A DNA stretch of 35,113 nucleotides from a bacterium. Lineage in GTDB: Bacteria; Calescibacteriota; Calescibacteriia; Calescibacteriales; Calescibacteriaceae. This document shows, piece after piece, positions 1 to 8,442 of this stretch (its first letter is position 1; each line of letters opens with the position of its first letter). The position numbers and the translations under genes are program-made. Under the pieces are notes generated by a model. The model saw nothing but the letters and a program-made list of their open reading frames with translations, had not been told where the DNA came from and did not search any database. The DNA lies in assembly GCA_030550715.1 (NCBI GenBank), contig JAUQOU010000020.1:1-35113 (forward strand), read 5' to 3'.

Positions 1-13
1 TATTGAAATTTGA

Positions 14-1156
14 TTAAAAAATAATCCGGAAATAAAGGCAGCACGAGAAAAAATATCGGCAGCCAAAGGAAGATTTTGGAGTGGAATATCCCTTCCATCA
101 CCAGAAATATCTGCACGTTATGAATGGATACCAAAAGATAAAAGTCTAAAAAATTTTGGCGAGTTAACTCATGAGGTTAAACAATCTTTTGAATTTCCTA
201 TGAATTATTTTCTAAAAGGACGCAAATTAAGGAACGAGGAAGAGATCGCTTATTATAGATTTAAGCAGACAGAGCTTATAATCACATCGCAAATAAAATC
301 TGCTTATTATAATGTGCTTGCAAAGAAAGAACAACTAAAAATTGCAGAAGAAAATCTATCAATTGCAGAGGACTTTTTTAAAAAAGCCGAGATAAGATAC
401 AATGTAGGTGAAGGAACTAATCTTGAAAGATTGACTGCAAAAGTTCAATTCACAGAGGCAAAAAACAATTTAGAAGTCGTGCGGAATGAGCTTAAAACCG
501 CAATTGCAGAATTAAACTTTGCCTTAGGATATGGAAGACAATCAGAAGAAATTTTTACGCTAAAAGATAATTTAGTTTTTAAAGAATATAACTTTTCTTT
601 AGATGAATTATTCAGCTTATCTTCTTATGCTAATCCAAAAATAAAAATTGCAGAACTAAATTTAAGCTCATCTTATATTGATAAAAAGCTTGCGTGGTCT
701 TCAATTTTACCAAGCTTTTTTCTTTCTTACTTTAAGCAAGCAAGAGATGGCGACAGGGGCTATTACGGCGTATCATTTGGAATTTCTGTTCCATTGTGGT
801 TTATGTTCCAACAACGAGGACAAATCCAAGAAGCATCGGCAAATGTAAACATCGCTAAATTGGAACTGCAATTAGCAAAAAATGAAGTTTACCTTAGATT
901 AAAAAGCGCATTCAATGAATATGAAAATGACCTTAAACAGGTAAAACTTTATTTGAATGATATATTACCACAATCAGAGGAAATCTTTCGCGTTGCAGCA
1001 AAGAGTTATGAGGCTGGTGAAATTACATACTTAGAATACCTTCAAGCAAAACAAACATTGATAAATTCAAAAAACAATTATATCAAAGCACTTCTTAAGT
1101 ATTACTTATCATTGTTTGCTCTTGAAGAAATTGTTGGACAAAGTCTATTAAAATAA
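14..1156 (+). CDS. czcC: CzcC/CusC-type outer-membrane efflux protein (TolC family), 5' end missing or broken
   Basis: This is the outer-membrane channel of a tripartite metal efflux pump, which carries metal from the periplasmic adaptor out of the cell. The translation shows the long alternating helices of the TolC fold: the start LKNNPEIKAAREKI, a middle repeat rich in Ala/Glu/Lys, and a second repeat ending EAGEITYLEYLQAKQTL, typical of family members. The first ATG in frame is at 200, but clear family sequence is readable from base 14, so that ATG is internal. A TGA at 11-13 lies in the same frame just before LKNNPE. It is either a nonsense mutation or a sequence error, because the family normally continues upstream. 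It sits 13 bases before the czcB start, in one operon with czcB and czcA. Arginine codons include many CGN, unlike genes after 5480. The family call is firm; whether the gene is intact cannot be judged because the upstream end is outside the window. Confidence 0.85.
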   Translation, partial: LKNNPEIKAAREKISAAKGRFWSGISLPSPEISARYEWIPKDKSLKNFGELTHEVKQSFEFPMNYFLKGRKLRNEEEIAYYRFKQTELIITSQIKSAYYNVLAKKEQLKIAEENLSIAEDFFKKAEIRYNVGEGTNLERLTAKVQFTEAKNNLEVVRNELKTAIAELNFALGYGRQSEEIFTLKDNLVFKEYNFSLDELFSLSSYANPKIKIAELNLSSSYIDKKLAWSSILPSFFLSYFKQARDGDRGYYGVSFGISVPLWFMFQQRGQIQEASANVNIAKLELQLAKNEVYLRLKSAFNEYENDLKQVKLYLNDILPQSEEIFRVAAKSYEAGEITYLEYLQAKQTLINSKNNYIKALLKYYLSLFALEEIVGQSLLK

Positions 1157-1169
1157 AAATGGAGATAAA

Positions 1170-2340
1170 ATGATGGAGTTCAAAAAATATTTACTGGCAA
1201 TAATACTTATATCAGGCTTGCTTATTGCCTGCAGTAAAAATGAAAATAAAGCAGATAATGAAAGGCAAAATGAAACTAAGGAAGGAATTATAGTTTTAAG
1301 TAAAGAAGCAATTGAAAAAATTAATTTGAAATATGTTACCGCTGAAATAAAACCACTAAATGGATTTTTAAAAGTTCCTGCTGTAATAATTACAAATCAA
1401 AACAATGAAGCACTGGTCGGACCTTTAATTCAAGGACGAGTTCGCAAAGTATTTGTAAATGTTGGTGATTATGTAAAAACCGGACAAGCGTTGATGCAAA
1501 TTGAAGGGCTTGAAATAGCTCAACTAAAAGCTAATTATCTTAAAGCAAAAGCAAATCTTGATTTTGCTGAACAAGAATATAAAAGACAAAAAATCTTGTT
1601 TGAACAAAATATTGGTTCTAAAAAAAAACTATCTAATCGCAAAGGCAGAATACGAAAAAGCCTTAGCAGAATTCCGTGCTGAAGAAGAAAAAATTCATTC
1701 AGTTGGTTTATCTCACCAGGATATTGAGAACATAGATGGAAATGAGCATACATCTGGATTACTAACAATCAAATCACCAATAGATGGAATTATTGTTGAA
1801 AGGAATGTCGTAATTGGGCAGTATGTGGGACCAGATACAAATGCTTTCAGAATAATTAACCTTAATAGTGTTTGGGCTGATGGTCAGATTTATGAAAAAG
1901 ATATTTTTAAAATTTCTGGCAAACCAACTATTGAATTCTTTTCCCCATCAATTCCAAATCAAACATTCAAAGGAAAAGTAATATATATCGGGCAAGTTGT
2001 TGACGAGCACACCCGAACAATTAAAATCAGAGCTGAAATTCAAAATACCGCTAACAAACTTAAACCCAATATGTTTGGTGAAATGTTAATCCCTATTTCA
2101 TTTGAAGCAAAAGGAGTTGTTATACCATCAGAAAGTGTAATCAAAGATAATAATGAAACTTATGTTTTTGTTGTTGAGAACGATTTTACATTCAGAAAGC
2201 AAATTGTGCAAATAGGTGAGGAGCTAAATCAGATGGTAGAGGTAATTAAAGGATTAAAACCTGGTGATAAAGTTGTAACAAAGGGTGCGTTCTTTCTAAA
2301 ATCAGAAATGATGAAAGAACATTTAAGAGAAGAGGAATAA
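1170..2340 (+). pseudogene. czcB: CzcB/CusB-type periplasmic adaptor (membrane fusion) lipoprotein, frameshifted
   Basis: This is the periplasmic adaptor linking the RND pump to the outer-membrane channel. The ATG at 1170 has GGAG five bases upstream. Residues 1-21 form a lipoprotein signal ending LLIAC, so the protein would be lipid-anchored. A biotinyl-lipoyl half follows (VRKVFVNVGDYVKTGQALMQ), then a helical hairpin. The second lipoyl half (LLTIKSPIDGIIVERNVVIG) and the beta-barrel and membrane-proximal parts lie in another frame. The first frame runs 1170-1682 and the second is open from about 1558 to 2340. They join at a run of nine A at 1620-1628: with eight A the reading would be SKKNYLIAKAEYEKAL, a normal hairpin for this family. 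So this is either a real +1 insertion, a homopolymer error, or a gene rescued by polymerase slippage on A9. The stop is one base before the czcA ATG. Confidence 0.85.
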
Positions 2341-2341
2341 T

Positions 2342-5300
2342 ATGATAGAGAAAATAATTGATTTCTCTCTTAAACAAAAATTACTGATAATTTTTGCTGT
2401 TGTAATTCTAATATCTGCTGGTATTACCGCATTAAAACAATTGCCTATTGATGCTTTGCCAGATGTAACTAACATACAGGTTCAAATTCTCACTCACGCT
2501 CCAACACTTGCACCTGTTGAAGTAGAACGAATGATCACCTTCCCAATAGAAGTTGCAATGAGTGGCTTACCGGATGTTGAGGAAATTCGTTCAATCTCAA
2601 AATTTGGGCTATCATTAGTCACTGTTGTCTTCAAAGACAATGTTGATATTTACTTCGCCAGACAGTTAGTATTTGAAAAACTACAGAAAGCAACCAATGA
2701 AATACCGGCAGAACTTGGAAAACCGGTTTTGGGACCAATCAGCACTGGATTAGGTGAAATTTATCAATATATTATCAGACCAAAAGGTAAAACTAAGCAA
2801 GATCCAACCGAATTGATGGAAATGAGAACGCTCCAAGATTGGGTTGTCAAAAGACAATTGCTAACCGTACCAGGAGTTAATGAAGTAAATTCATTCGGTG
2901 GATTCGAAAAGCAATATCAGGTTTTAGTTGACCCCCAGAAACTTATTAGCTATGGAATCACCTTGCGTGATGTTTACGAGGCTGTCTCAGAGAATAATTC
3001 CAATGCCGGAGGCGCATACATTGAACATAGTAACGAGCAATACTTAATTCGTGGAATCGGTTTGGTTCAAAGTATTGATGATATAAAAAATATTATTATA
3101 AAGACTGATGACGATGGAACGCCAATTTATATCCATAATGTTGCTGATGTAAAAGTGGGTCCAGCATTACGACAAGGCGCAGTAACTATGAACGGAGAAG
3201 GTGAAGTTGTAGCTGGTATTGTAATGATGCTTAAAGGTGCAAATAGCCGAACAGTCGTTGAGAATGTAAAAAATAAAGTTGAGAGTATTAAAAAAACTTT
3301 GCCGGAAAATGTTGAAATAGTTCCATTTTATGATAGAACCGAACTTGTGAATAAAACAATTCGGACTGTTACAAAAAATTTATTAGAAGGCGGAATATTG
3401 GTGATAGCAATACTTGTTCTACTTTTATTCCATCTTCGCGCTGGTTTTATTGTGGCTTCTGTTATTCCTTTATCAATGCTCTTCGCTGTTATAATGATGG
3501 TGGCAACCGGAGTATCAGGCAACTTGATGTCTCTCGGCGCAATTGACTTTGGATTAATTGTTGACGGTGCGGTAGTAATGGTTGAAAACGCAATCAGAAA
3601 ACTTCACGAAAGAAAAAATGGTATTAGCATAAGCGAAACCATACGTGAATCTGCCTTAGAAGTAGGAAGACCGATTGTATTTGGTGTCGGTATAATCATT
3701 ATTGTTTATTTGCCTATTATGACTCTGACAGGTATTGAAGGGAAGATGTTCAAGCCTATGGCATTTACAGTTACTTATGCTCTTATTGGTTCGTTGATAT
3801 TGAGTTTAACTTATGTTCCAGTAATGTCTGCAATTATGTTCAAGAAAAAAATTAAAGAAAGGGAGAGTCCAATTATTACTTATGCAAAGAAATATTATGT
3901 CCCTCTGTTAAGAAAAGTCTTAAATAAAAGAATTTTAGTTGTAAGCGTTGCGGGAATTCTTGTTATAATCAGCATTATCATTTTTCCTTTTTTAGGAAGT
4001 GAATTTATACCGCAATTAGACGAAGGAGCAATTGCAATTCAAGTTCGTAGATTACCTGGTGCTTCGCTTACTACTGCAATTGAAACAAGCACAATGATTG
4101 AGAAGGAAATACTAAAATTTCCCGAGGTTGAGAGCGTTGTATCCAAAACTGGAATGGCAGAAATAGGAACCGATCCAATGGGAGTAGAAATGAGCGATAT
4201 TCTTATCAATCTTAAACCTAAAGAAAAGTGGACTACTGGAAGAACAAAAGCAGAATTAATTGAAGCTATGGAAAAGGAACTTAAAAAAATACCGGGAATT
4301 GCTTATAGCTTCTCTCAGCCAATTCAATTAAGAGTTTCGGAGTTGATAGCAGGTGTTAGATCAGACATTGCAATTAAAATCTTTGGAGAAGATTTAAATA
4401 TCTTAAAAGAGAAAGCCGAGGAAATAGTGAAGGTTGTTAGTCAGATTGAAGGAGCCAAAGATGTAAAAGCTGAACAGATAACCGGATTACCACAGCTTCA
4501 AATAAAAATTGACCGAAATAAAATCGCACGCTACGGAATTAATGTAGCTGATGTAAACCAAATAATTGAAATAGCTATCGCAGGTAAAGAAGCAGGTAAA
4601 GTATTTGAAGGCGACAAACGATTTGATCTGGTCGTAAGGTTTAAACCAGAAGCAAGAAGTGATATAGAAACAATCAAAAACATTCTTATTCCATCGCCAA
4701 ACGGCTCAGCAATACCGCTTAGTCAAATTGCAGATGTTTTTGTTGAAGAAGGTCCAGCACAGATAAGCAGAGAAAACGGCCAAAGAAGAATTGTTGTTGA
4801 AGTAAATGTCAGAGGACGAGATATCGGAAGCTTTGTTGAAGAGGCTGAAAAGAAAATTTATGCGCAAGTTAAACTACCACCTGGCTACTACTTAGAATGG
4901 GGTGGAACATTTGAAAACCTTCAAAAAGCTCGTCAAAGATTAATGATCGTAGTTCCTATGGCTTTATTCCTTATTTTCATTCTTCTGTTCACTTCATTCA
5001 GTTCAATCAGAAATGTTTTGTTAATTTATACTGGAATTCCCTTTGCAATTGTTGGCGGTGTATTTGCATTACTACTGCGCGGAATGCCGTTCAGTATTTC
5101 TGCAGGAGTAGGATTCATTGCGCTTTTCGGTGTTGCTGTGCTGAACGGAATTGTAATGGTTTCATTCATAAATAAATTACGGCGCGAAGGAATGCCTCTG
5201 GAAGATGCCGTAATTGAAGGGGCTACAACCAGACTAAGACCAGTGTTAATGACTGCGTTAGTTGCTTCTCTTGGATTTGTTCCAATGGCTTTATCAACCG

Positions 5301-5428
5301 GCGCCGGAGCTGAAGTGCAAAAACCTCTCGCAACTGTTGTTATTGGAGGCTTGATAACTTCTACTCTATTAACTCTCTTTGTTTTACCAACACTTTATAT
5401 ATGGTTTGAGAAAAAATCAGCAAATTGA
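2342..5428 (+). CDS. czcA: CzcA-type heavy-metal RND efflux pump (inner membrane)
   Basis: This is a proton-driven resistance-nodulation-division transporter of the heavy-metal efflux class, 1028 residues, the usual length. It has the expected layout: TM1 at the N-terminus, porter domain, TM2-6, second porter domain, TM8-12. The TM4 segment reads DFGLIVDGAVVMVEN and places acidic residues at 402, 408 and 415. This is the D-D-E pattern of the CzcA (divalent Zn/Co/Cd/Ni) branch, not the pattern of the CusA (Cu/Ag) branch. The gene begins one base after the czcB stop, with GAGG upstream, so translation is coupled. The frame is uninterrupted, unlike its two partners. Codon choice (frequent CGA/CGT/CGC for Arg) differs from the genes to its right. 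The metal itself cannot be fixed from sequence; the divalent assignment rests on the TM4 residues. Confidence 0.95.
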   Translation: MIEKIIDFSLKQKLLIIFAVVILISAGITALKQLPIDALPDVTNIQVQILTHAPTLAPVEVERMITFPIEVAMSGLPDVEEIRSISKFGLSLVTVVFKDNVDIYFARQLVFEKLQKATNEIPAELGKPVLGPISTGLGEIYQYIIRPKGKTKQDPTELMEMRTLQDWVVKRQLLTVPGVNEVNSFGGFEKQYQVLVDPQKLISYGITLRDVYEAVSENNSNAGGAYIEHSNEQYLIRGIGLVQSIDDIKNIIIKTDDDGTPIYIHNVADVKVGPALRQGAVTMNGEGEVVAGIVMMLKGANSRTVVENVKNKVESIKKTLPENVEIVPFYDRTELVNKTIRTVTKNLLEGGILVIAILVLLLFHLRAGFIVASVIPLSMLFAVIMMVATGVSGNLMSLGAIDFGLIVDGAVVMVENAIRKLHERKNGISISETIRESALEVGRPIVFGVGIIIIVYLPIMTLTGIEGKMFKPMAFTVTYALIGSLILSLTYVPVMSAIMFKKKIKERESPIITYAKKYYVPLLRKVLNKRILVVSVAGILVIISIIIFPFLGSEFIPQLDEGAIAIQVRRLPGASLTTAIETSTMIEKEILKFPEVESVVSKTGMAEIGTDPMGVEMSDILINLKPKEKWTTGRTKAELIEAMEKELKKIPGIAYSFSQPIQLRVSELIAGVRSDIAIKIFGEDLNILKEKAEEIVKVVSQIEGAKDVKAEQITGLPQLQIKIDRNKIARYGINVADVNQIIEIAIAGKEAGKVFEGDKRFDLVVRFKPEARSDIETIKNILIPSPNGSAIPLSQIADVFVEEGPAQISRENGQRRIVVEVNVRGRDIGSFVEEAEKKIYAQVKLPPGYYLEWGGTFENLQKARQRLMIVVPMALFLIFILLFTSFSSIRNVLLIYTGIPFAIVGGVFALLLRGMPFSISAGVGFIALFGVAVLNGIVMVSFINKLRREGMPLEDAVIEGATTRLRPVLMTALVASLGFVPMALSTGAGAEVQKPLATVVIGGLITSTLLTLFVLPTLYIWFEKKSAN

Positions 5429-5468
5429 TCCCTTTGGGAAATGTCCTAAGGATCCCTTTAGGGGGATC
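5427..5468. repeat. Palindromic, repeated intergenic element between convergent genes
   Basis: GATCCCTTT occurs at 5427-5435 and again at 5451-5459. The second copy sits inside a near-palindrome, CCTAAGGATCCCTTTAGG (5445-5462), and GATCCC (5451-5456) can also pair with GGGATC (5463-5468). No T-run follows on either strand, so it is not a classic intrinsic terminator. It does lie exactly where the czc operon and the leftward MtrA-like gene converge, and where codon use changes. It could be a weak bidirectional terminator or the remains of an insertion boundary. Confidence 0.4.
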
Positions 5469-5479
5469 GCTTCACCAAT

Positions 5480-6619
5480 TTACCCTCCATCCTGAACATA
5501 CTTAAATCCAAGTTTAATTGATAGTTCAGCCTTCATCAGTTCCTTTCCAAGGTATGCAGCATGTGTTAGCTGAGTGACCCATCCATTTTTGATAATTGTC
5601 CAATAAATACTTCTTGCATCCTTACCTTCAATGATTCTTAACAATTTGTTATCGTAAGAATAATGTTCCACTGTAATAATTTTCTTATCAGGATGGGGAA
5701 TGATAACGAAATAACCCGCTTTATCCATTTCAACTTTATCAGGTTCTTGAGCTTGAATGACCTGTGCAGTGAGAATTTGAAGAGGACCTATTTTCTCCAT
5801 ACATTCCCCACAACTATCACCACAACTATTGGATGCGATGACCTCCTGAGAAAGTTCCTTTATTTTTTCAAATATCTCCTTTTCATCCACACATCCAATC
5901 ATATCTACAACCTTGACCTGTTTTCTAAAGATTTCTAACTCTTCTATGGTAACATTTCTTAAAACAGGACGCTTACCCGGTGAACCCACAACTCTCATAT
6001 TACCATCAACGCCATTTTCCCACAGAGCAAGTAGTGTTCTACCGCTATGATGACCATCAGGGTCTTTACCAACCAGAAGAAGAACGCGAATGGTAGGATT
6101 TGTTATAATATTCTTAATAACTTTATCAATGCCTATATTCTCCGTCTCCGTCTTACCAACAATGCAAAGTTCCTTCGGTCTTGAGATAGCAAGCTTTTCA
6201 GCAAGTTCTGGACTTGCGAGAGTTGAAACCGCAACAGGGCAGTTTGCTCCATCGCAGAAAGCAAAATATTCTCCTGGAACAGGAGGCCAACTCTGAGATC
6301 TGATTTCAAATGCGCAACTTAAGGATTGAGAAGCAATTTCAAGAAAAGATTGATTAAAGATATTCATCGCTACCGCTGGAAAACAGTAATTACACCCAAG
6401 GCAAGCATATTTTATTGGTTCCATCTCATTTATCCACTGTTCTATATTTTTAATCAAATCCGAAACCCCTTCAACCGAAAAAGATGAAAGAGAATCTTTC
6501 AGACTTTCCAAAGTTTCTTTCATACATCCACACTTTCTACACTTTGCTAATCTTATTCCCTCTTGCAGTTCGGACTTTATTCTATCTAGCGGAGTTCTAT
6601 TTCTTCCACCTTCTTCCAT
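5480..6619 (-). CDS. MtrA-like corrinoid domain protein with DUF4346 and Cys clusters
   Basis: This protein has 379 residues. The middle matches the corrinoid-carrying subunit A of methyltetrahydromethanopterin:CoM methyltransferase closely: WPPVPGEY, CPVAVSTLAS, IVGKTETENIGIDKVIKNII, then GKDPDGHHSG, ALWENGVD and QVKVVDMIG. The His in the GH pair aligns by eye with the axial cobalt ligand of MtrA. The C-terminus (HAAYLGKELMKAELSIKLG, then YVQDGG) is the DUF4346 signature. Three Cys clusters flank these: CRKCGC near residue 30, CLGCNYC near 74, and CGDSCGEC near 270, suggesting a metal or Fe-S site. No membrane anchor is seen, unlike archaeal MtrA. The start ATG lacks a Shine-Dalgarno site; a MerR-type promoter lies about 50 bases upstream and a MerR regulator is divergent. 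Corrinoid binding is inferred from the family. The reaction is unknown; methyl transfer, metal sequestration or sensing are all possible. Confidence 0.75.
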   Translation of the reverse strand: MEEGGRNRTPLDRIKSELQEGIRLAKCRKCGCMKETLESLKDSLSSFSVEGVSDLIKNIEQWINEMEPIKYACLGCNYCFPAVAMNIFNQSFLEIASQSLSCAFEIRSQSWPPVPGEYFAFCDGANCPVAVSTLASPELAEKLAISRPKELCIVGKTETENIGIDKVIKNIITNPTIRVLLLVGKDPDGHHSGRTLLALWENGVDGNMRVVGSPGKRPVLRNVTIEELEIFRKQVKVVDMIGCVDEKEIFEKIKELSQEVIASNSCGDSCGECMEKIGPLQILTAQVIQAQEPDKVEMDKAGYFVIIPHPDKKIITVEHYSYDNKLLRIIEGKDARSIYWTIIKNGWVTQLTHAAYLGKELMKAELSIKLGFKYVQDGG

Positions 6620-6666
6620 AATTTTCTACAACTTATAAATTTAATTATTTCCCAAATTTATACCTA

Positions 6667-6697
6667 ACTATAATGTTCTACTTTTGTAGAAGGAAAA
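6667..6697 (-). promoter_or_regulatory. MerR-family operator/promoter for the MtrA-like gene
   Basis: On the minus strand, a -35-like TTTTCC (6697-6692) is followed by a 19-base spacer and a -10 TATAGT (6672-6667). The spacer holds the perfect dyad TTCTAC-AAAA-GTAGAA (6691-6676). A 19-base spacer with a 6-4-6 dyad starting right after the -35 is the geometry of mer/znt promoters activated by DNA distortion. The start point would leave a leader of about 40 bases. The weak -35 fits an activator-dependent promoter. Confidence 0.65.
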
Positions 6698-6715
6698 AAT
6701 CTCAGAAACCCTGAA

Positions 6716-6733
6716 ATGTATTGAAAAATACAT
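6716..6733. promoter_or_regulatory. Second perfect 7-4-7 palindrome upstream of merR
   Basis: ATGTATT-GAAA-AATACAT is a perfect inverted repeat with a four-base centre, 42 bases before the merR ATG. It shares its size class with the dyad at 6676-6691 but not its sequence. A convincing -35/-10 pair around it is not evident. It may be an autoregulatory operator or a hairpin in the merR leader. Confidence 0.4.
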
Positions 6734-6775
6734 AATTTTATTACGAATTTTCTCTTTCTTTTCTTTGATTTGAAT

Positions 6776-7219
6776 ATGGTTAGCAAAGGCAATGTAAAGC
6801 GAGAAGACGAGTTGTTTGTAAGCGATATTTCAAGAATTTGTAAAATAAATAAACAGACCATTTATTACTATGAAAGATTAGGTTTGCTAAAACCGAAAAG
6901 AAGAACTCCGTCTGGTTATAGAGTTTTTTCAAAAGAAACATGCGATAGAATAGAATTTATTAAAAAAGCACAGAAACTTAAACTCAAATTAAGAGAAATA
7001 AAACAGGTCCTCAGAATAATAGATTCTGGTAAGAAACCTTGCAGGCATATTCTTGATTTGATAGATGTGAAACTTCGGAGGGCAAAGAAAATACTTAAAG
7101 ATATCCAAGATTATATCAATGAACTTAAAAGAATAAGAAGAAAGTGGAGAAGAAAAGGGCTTTCCCGATGTGGTGGAAAATATTGCTCCATAATTGAAGA
7201 TACAAAATATAATCTTTAA
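6776..7219 (+). CDS. MerR-family metal-responsive regulator (ZntR/MerR-like)
   Basis: This is a DNA-binding dimeric regulator of 147 residues, close to ZntR and MerR length. An N-terminal winged helix (FVSDISRICKINKQTIYYYE, then RTPSGYRVF) is followed by a long dimer helix. Cysteines fall where metal-sensing members need them: C89 in GKKPCRH at the start of the dimer helix, and C132 and C137 in the tail RCGGKYCSII, which resembles the ZntR tail ending YCSIL. This supports a divalent or soft metal (Zn, Cd, Pb or Hg) ligand. The start could also be TTG at 6770; ATG 6776 is preferred by codon type. No Shine-Dalgarno site precedes either. It is divergent from the MtrA-like gene, which it probably controls through the dyad at 6676-6691, and it ends four bases before the convergent ribD gene. 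Confidence 0.85.
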   Translation: MVSKGNVKREDELFVSDISRICKINKQTIYYYERLGLLKPKRRTPSGYRVFSKETCDRIEFIKKAQKLKLKLREIKQVLRIIDSGKKPCRHILDLIDVKLRRAKKILKDIQDYINELKRIRRKWRRKGLSRCGGKYCSIIEDTKYNL

Positions 7220-7223
7220 TTTA

Positions 7224-8369
7224 TCAGAAATCCCATATCATTTTATCTTCCCTTGCAGAATAGCGTAAAAATATATCGTTCCCTAATCTTTTCAACTCAT
7301 ACAAAGTCAGATTTAATTCTTCTCCGAACAAAAAAGAATCAAGAAAATCAAAACCTTTTCCCCCACCGAATATCTTAGGAGCTATGAAAACCCATAACTC
7401 ATCAAATTTCCTTTCTTTTATAAACAACCAGAGTGTTTTAGGACCTCCCTCAACAAGAAGAGTTAGACCTCCATTTTCATACACAAAACTCAAAATCTCA
7501 CTTGGATTTATCTCTTTGATTGAAAAAAATGAAATATTATTCGCCTTATCGTCAGAAATGAATCTTCTGATTTTCTCAAACTCTTCATCAATACCCTTGA
7601 AAATAAATACAACATTATTACCATTTTTTATTTTGAGCTCCTTAATAAAATTTGGTATTCCGAGAACAATTTTTACAGGATTTGGGAATTCACCTCCTAT
7701 AAATTTTTTCATCTTTAAAATATCTCTATTTTTGAATTTTCTCGTATCAAGATGAGGATTATCTGCCTCTACCGTTTTTTTCCCAACAAGTATGAAATTC
7801 ACCTTCGCTCTTAGCCTATGCGTAAGAAGAAGAGATTTTTCAGATGAAATATATTTTGATCTCCCCTCCCTATCTGCAAGCTTTCCATCAATTGATTGAG
7901 CATACTTCAAAATAACATAAGGTCTTCTTTCCTTCAAAAATGTTAGGAAAGGCAAAAGTATCTTTTTTCCTTCTTTCTCCAGAACTCCTCCTATAACCTC
8001 TGCTCCCTTGATTTCATATTTTCCTTCCACATTTAAATCATAGACAGAAAAGAAGACCCTTTTTATTCCATACTTTTGAATTATTTGAGTACATGGTGGA
8101 GTTCTCCCATAGAAATTGCAAGGTTGAAGAGAAACAAATATATCCGCTCCTTTCGGATCAAATCCATTTTTTATAGCAGATTCTATTGCCTCAACCTCCG
8201 CATGAGGAAATCCGGCTCCCTTATGAAATCCCTCTCCTATTACTTTATTTTCTTTCACCAAAACTGCTCCTACTGGTGGATTTGGAGCAGTTTTTGTTCC
8301 TATCTTCTTTGCGAGTTCAAATGCTTTCTTCATAAAAGACTCAATCCTTCTCCTTTCAAAATCCGCCAT
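7224..8369 (-). CDS. ribD: Bifunctional riboflavin biosynthesis deaminase/reductase
   Basis: This enzyme makes 5-amino-6-ribitylamino-uracil phosphate from the GTP-derived pyrimidine, the second and third steps of riboflavin synthesis in the cytosol. It has 381 residues, a normal full length. The N-terminal deaminase has the zinc site H56-A-E58 and PC84NFYGRTPPC93. The NADPH-dependent reductase half begins near residue 150 (RPYVILKYAQSIDGKLAD) and ends with the glycine-rich LLVEGGPKTLW and the IAPKIFGGG stretch. Both catalytic halves look complete. The gene stands alone; no other rib gene is in the window. It converges with merR (gap 4) and is divergent from the thioredoxin gene, sharing a 73-base promoter region (8370-8442). 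No Shine-Dalgarno site precedes the ATG. Confidence 0.95.
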   Translation of the reverse strand: MADFERRRIESFMKKAFELAKKIGTKTAPNPPVGAVLVKENKVIGEGFHKGAGFPHAEVEAIESAIKNGFDPKGADIFVSLQPCNFYGRTPPCTQIIQKYGIKRVFFSVYDLNVEGKYEIKGAEVIGGVLEKEGKKILLPFLTFLKERRPYVILKYAQSIDGKLADREGRSKYISSEKSLLLTHRLRAKVNFILVGKKTVEADNPHLDTRKFKNRDILKMKKFIGGEFPNPVKIVLGIPNFIKELKIKNGNNVVFIFKGIDEEFEKIRRFISDDKANNISFFSIKEINPSEILSFVYENGGLTLLVEGGPKTLWLFIKERKFDELWVFIAPKIFGGGKGFDFLDSFLFGEELNLTLYELKRLGNDIFLRYSAREDKMIWDF

Positions 8370-8442
8370 AACAGATATAAAAATGTATCTAATTTTTTGC
8401 TATCAAACGAATTTCAAAGAACACAACTTAAATTTTATTCTA

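Noticed and set aside
11-13. UGA read as an amino acid (alternative code)
   Set aside because: TGA ends czcA, korB and the OmpA fusion gene in this window, so it is used as a normal stop.
2342-5428. CusA-type copper/silver pump
   Set aside because: The TM4 residues D402, D408 and E415 match the divalent-metal CzcA branch instead.
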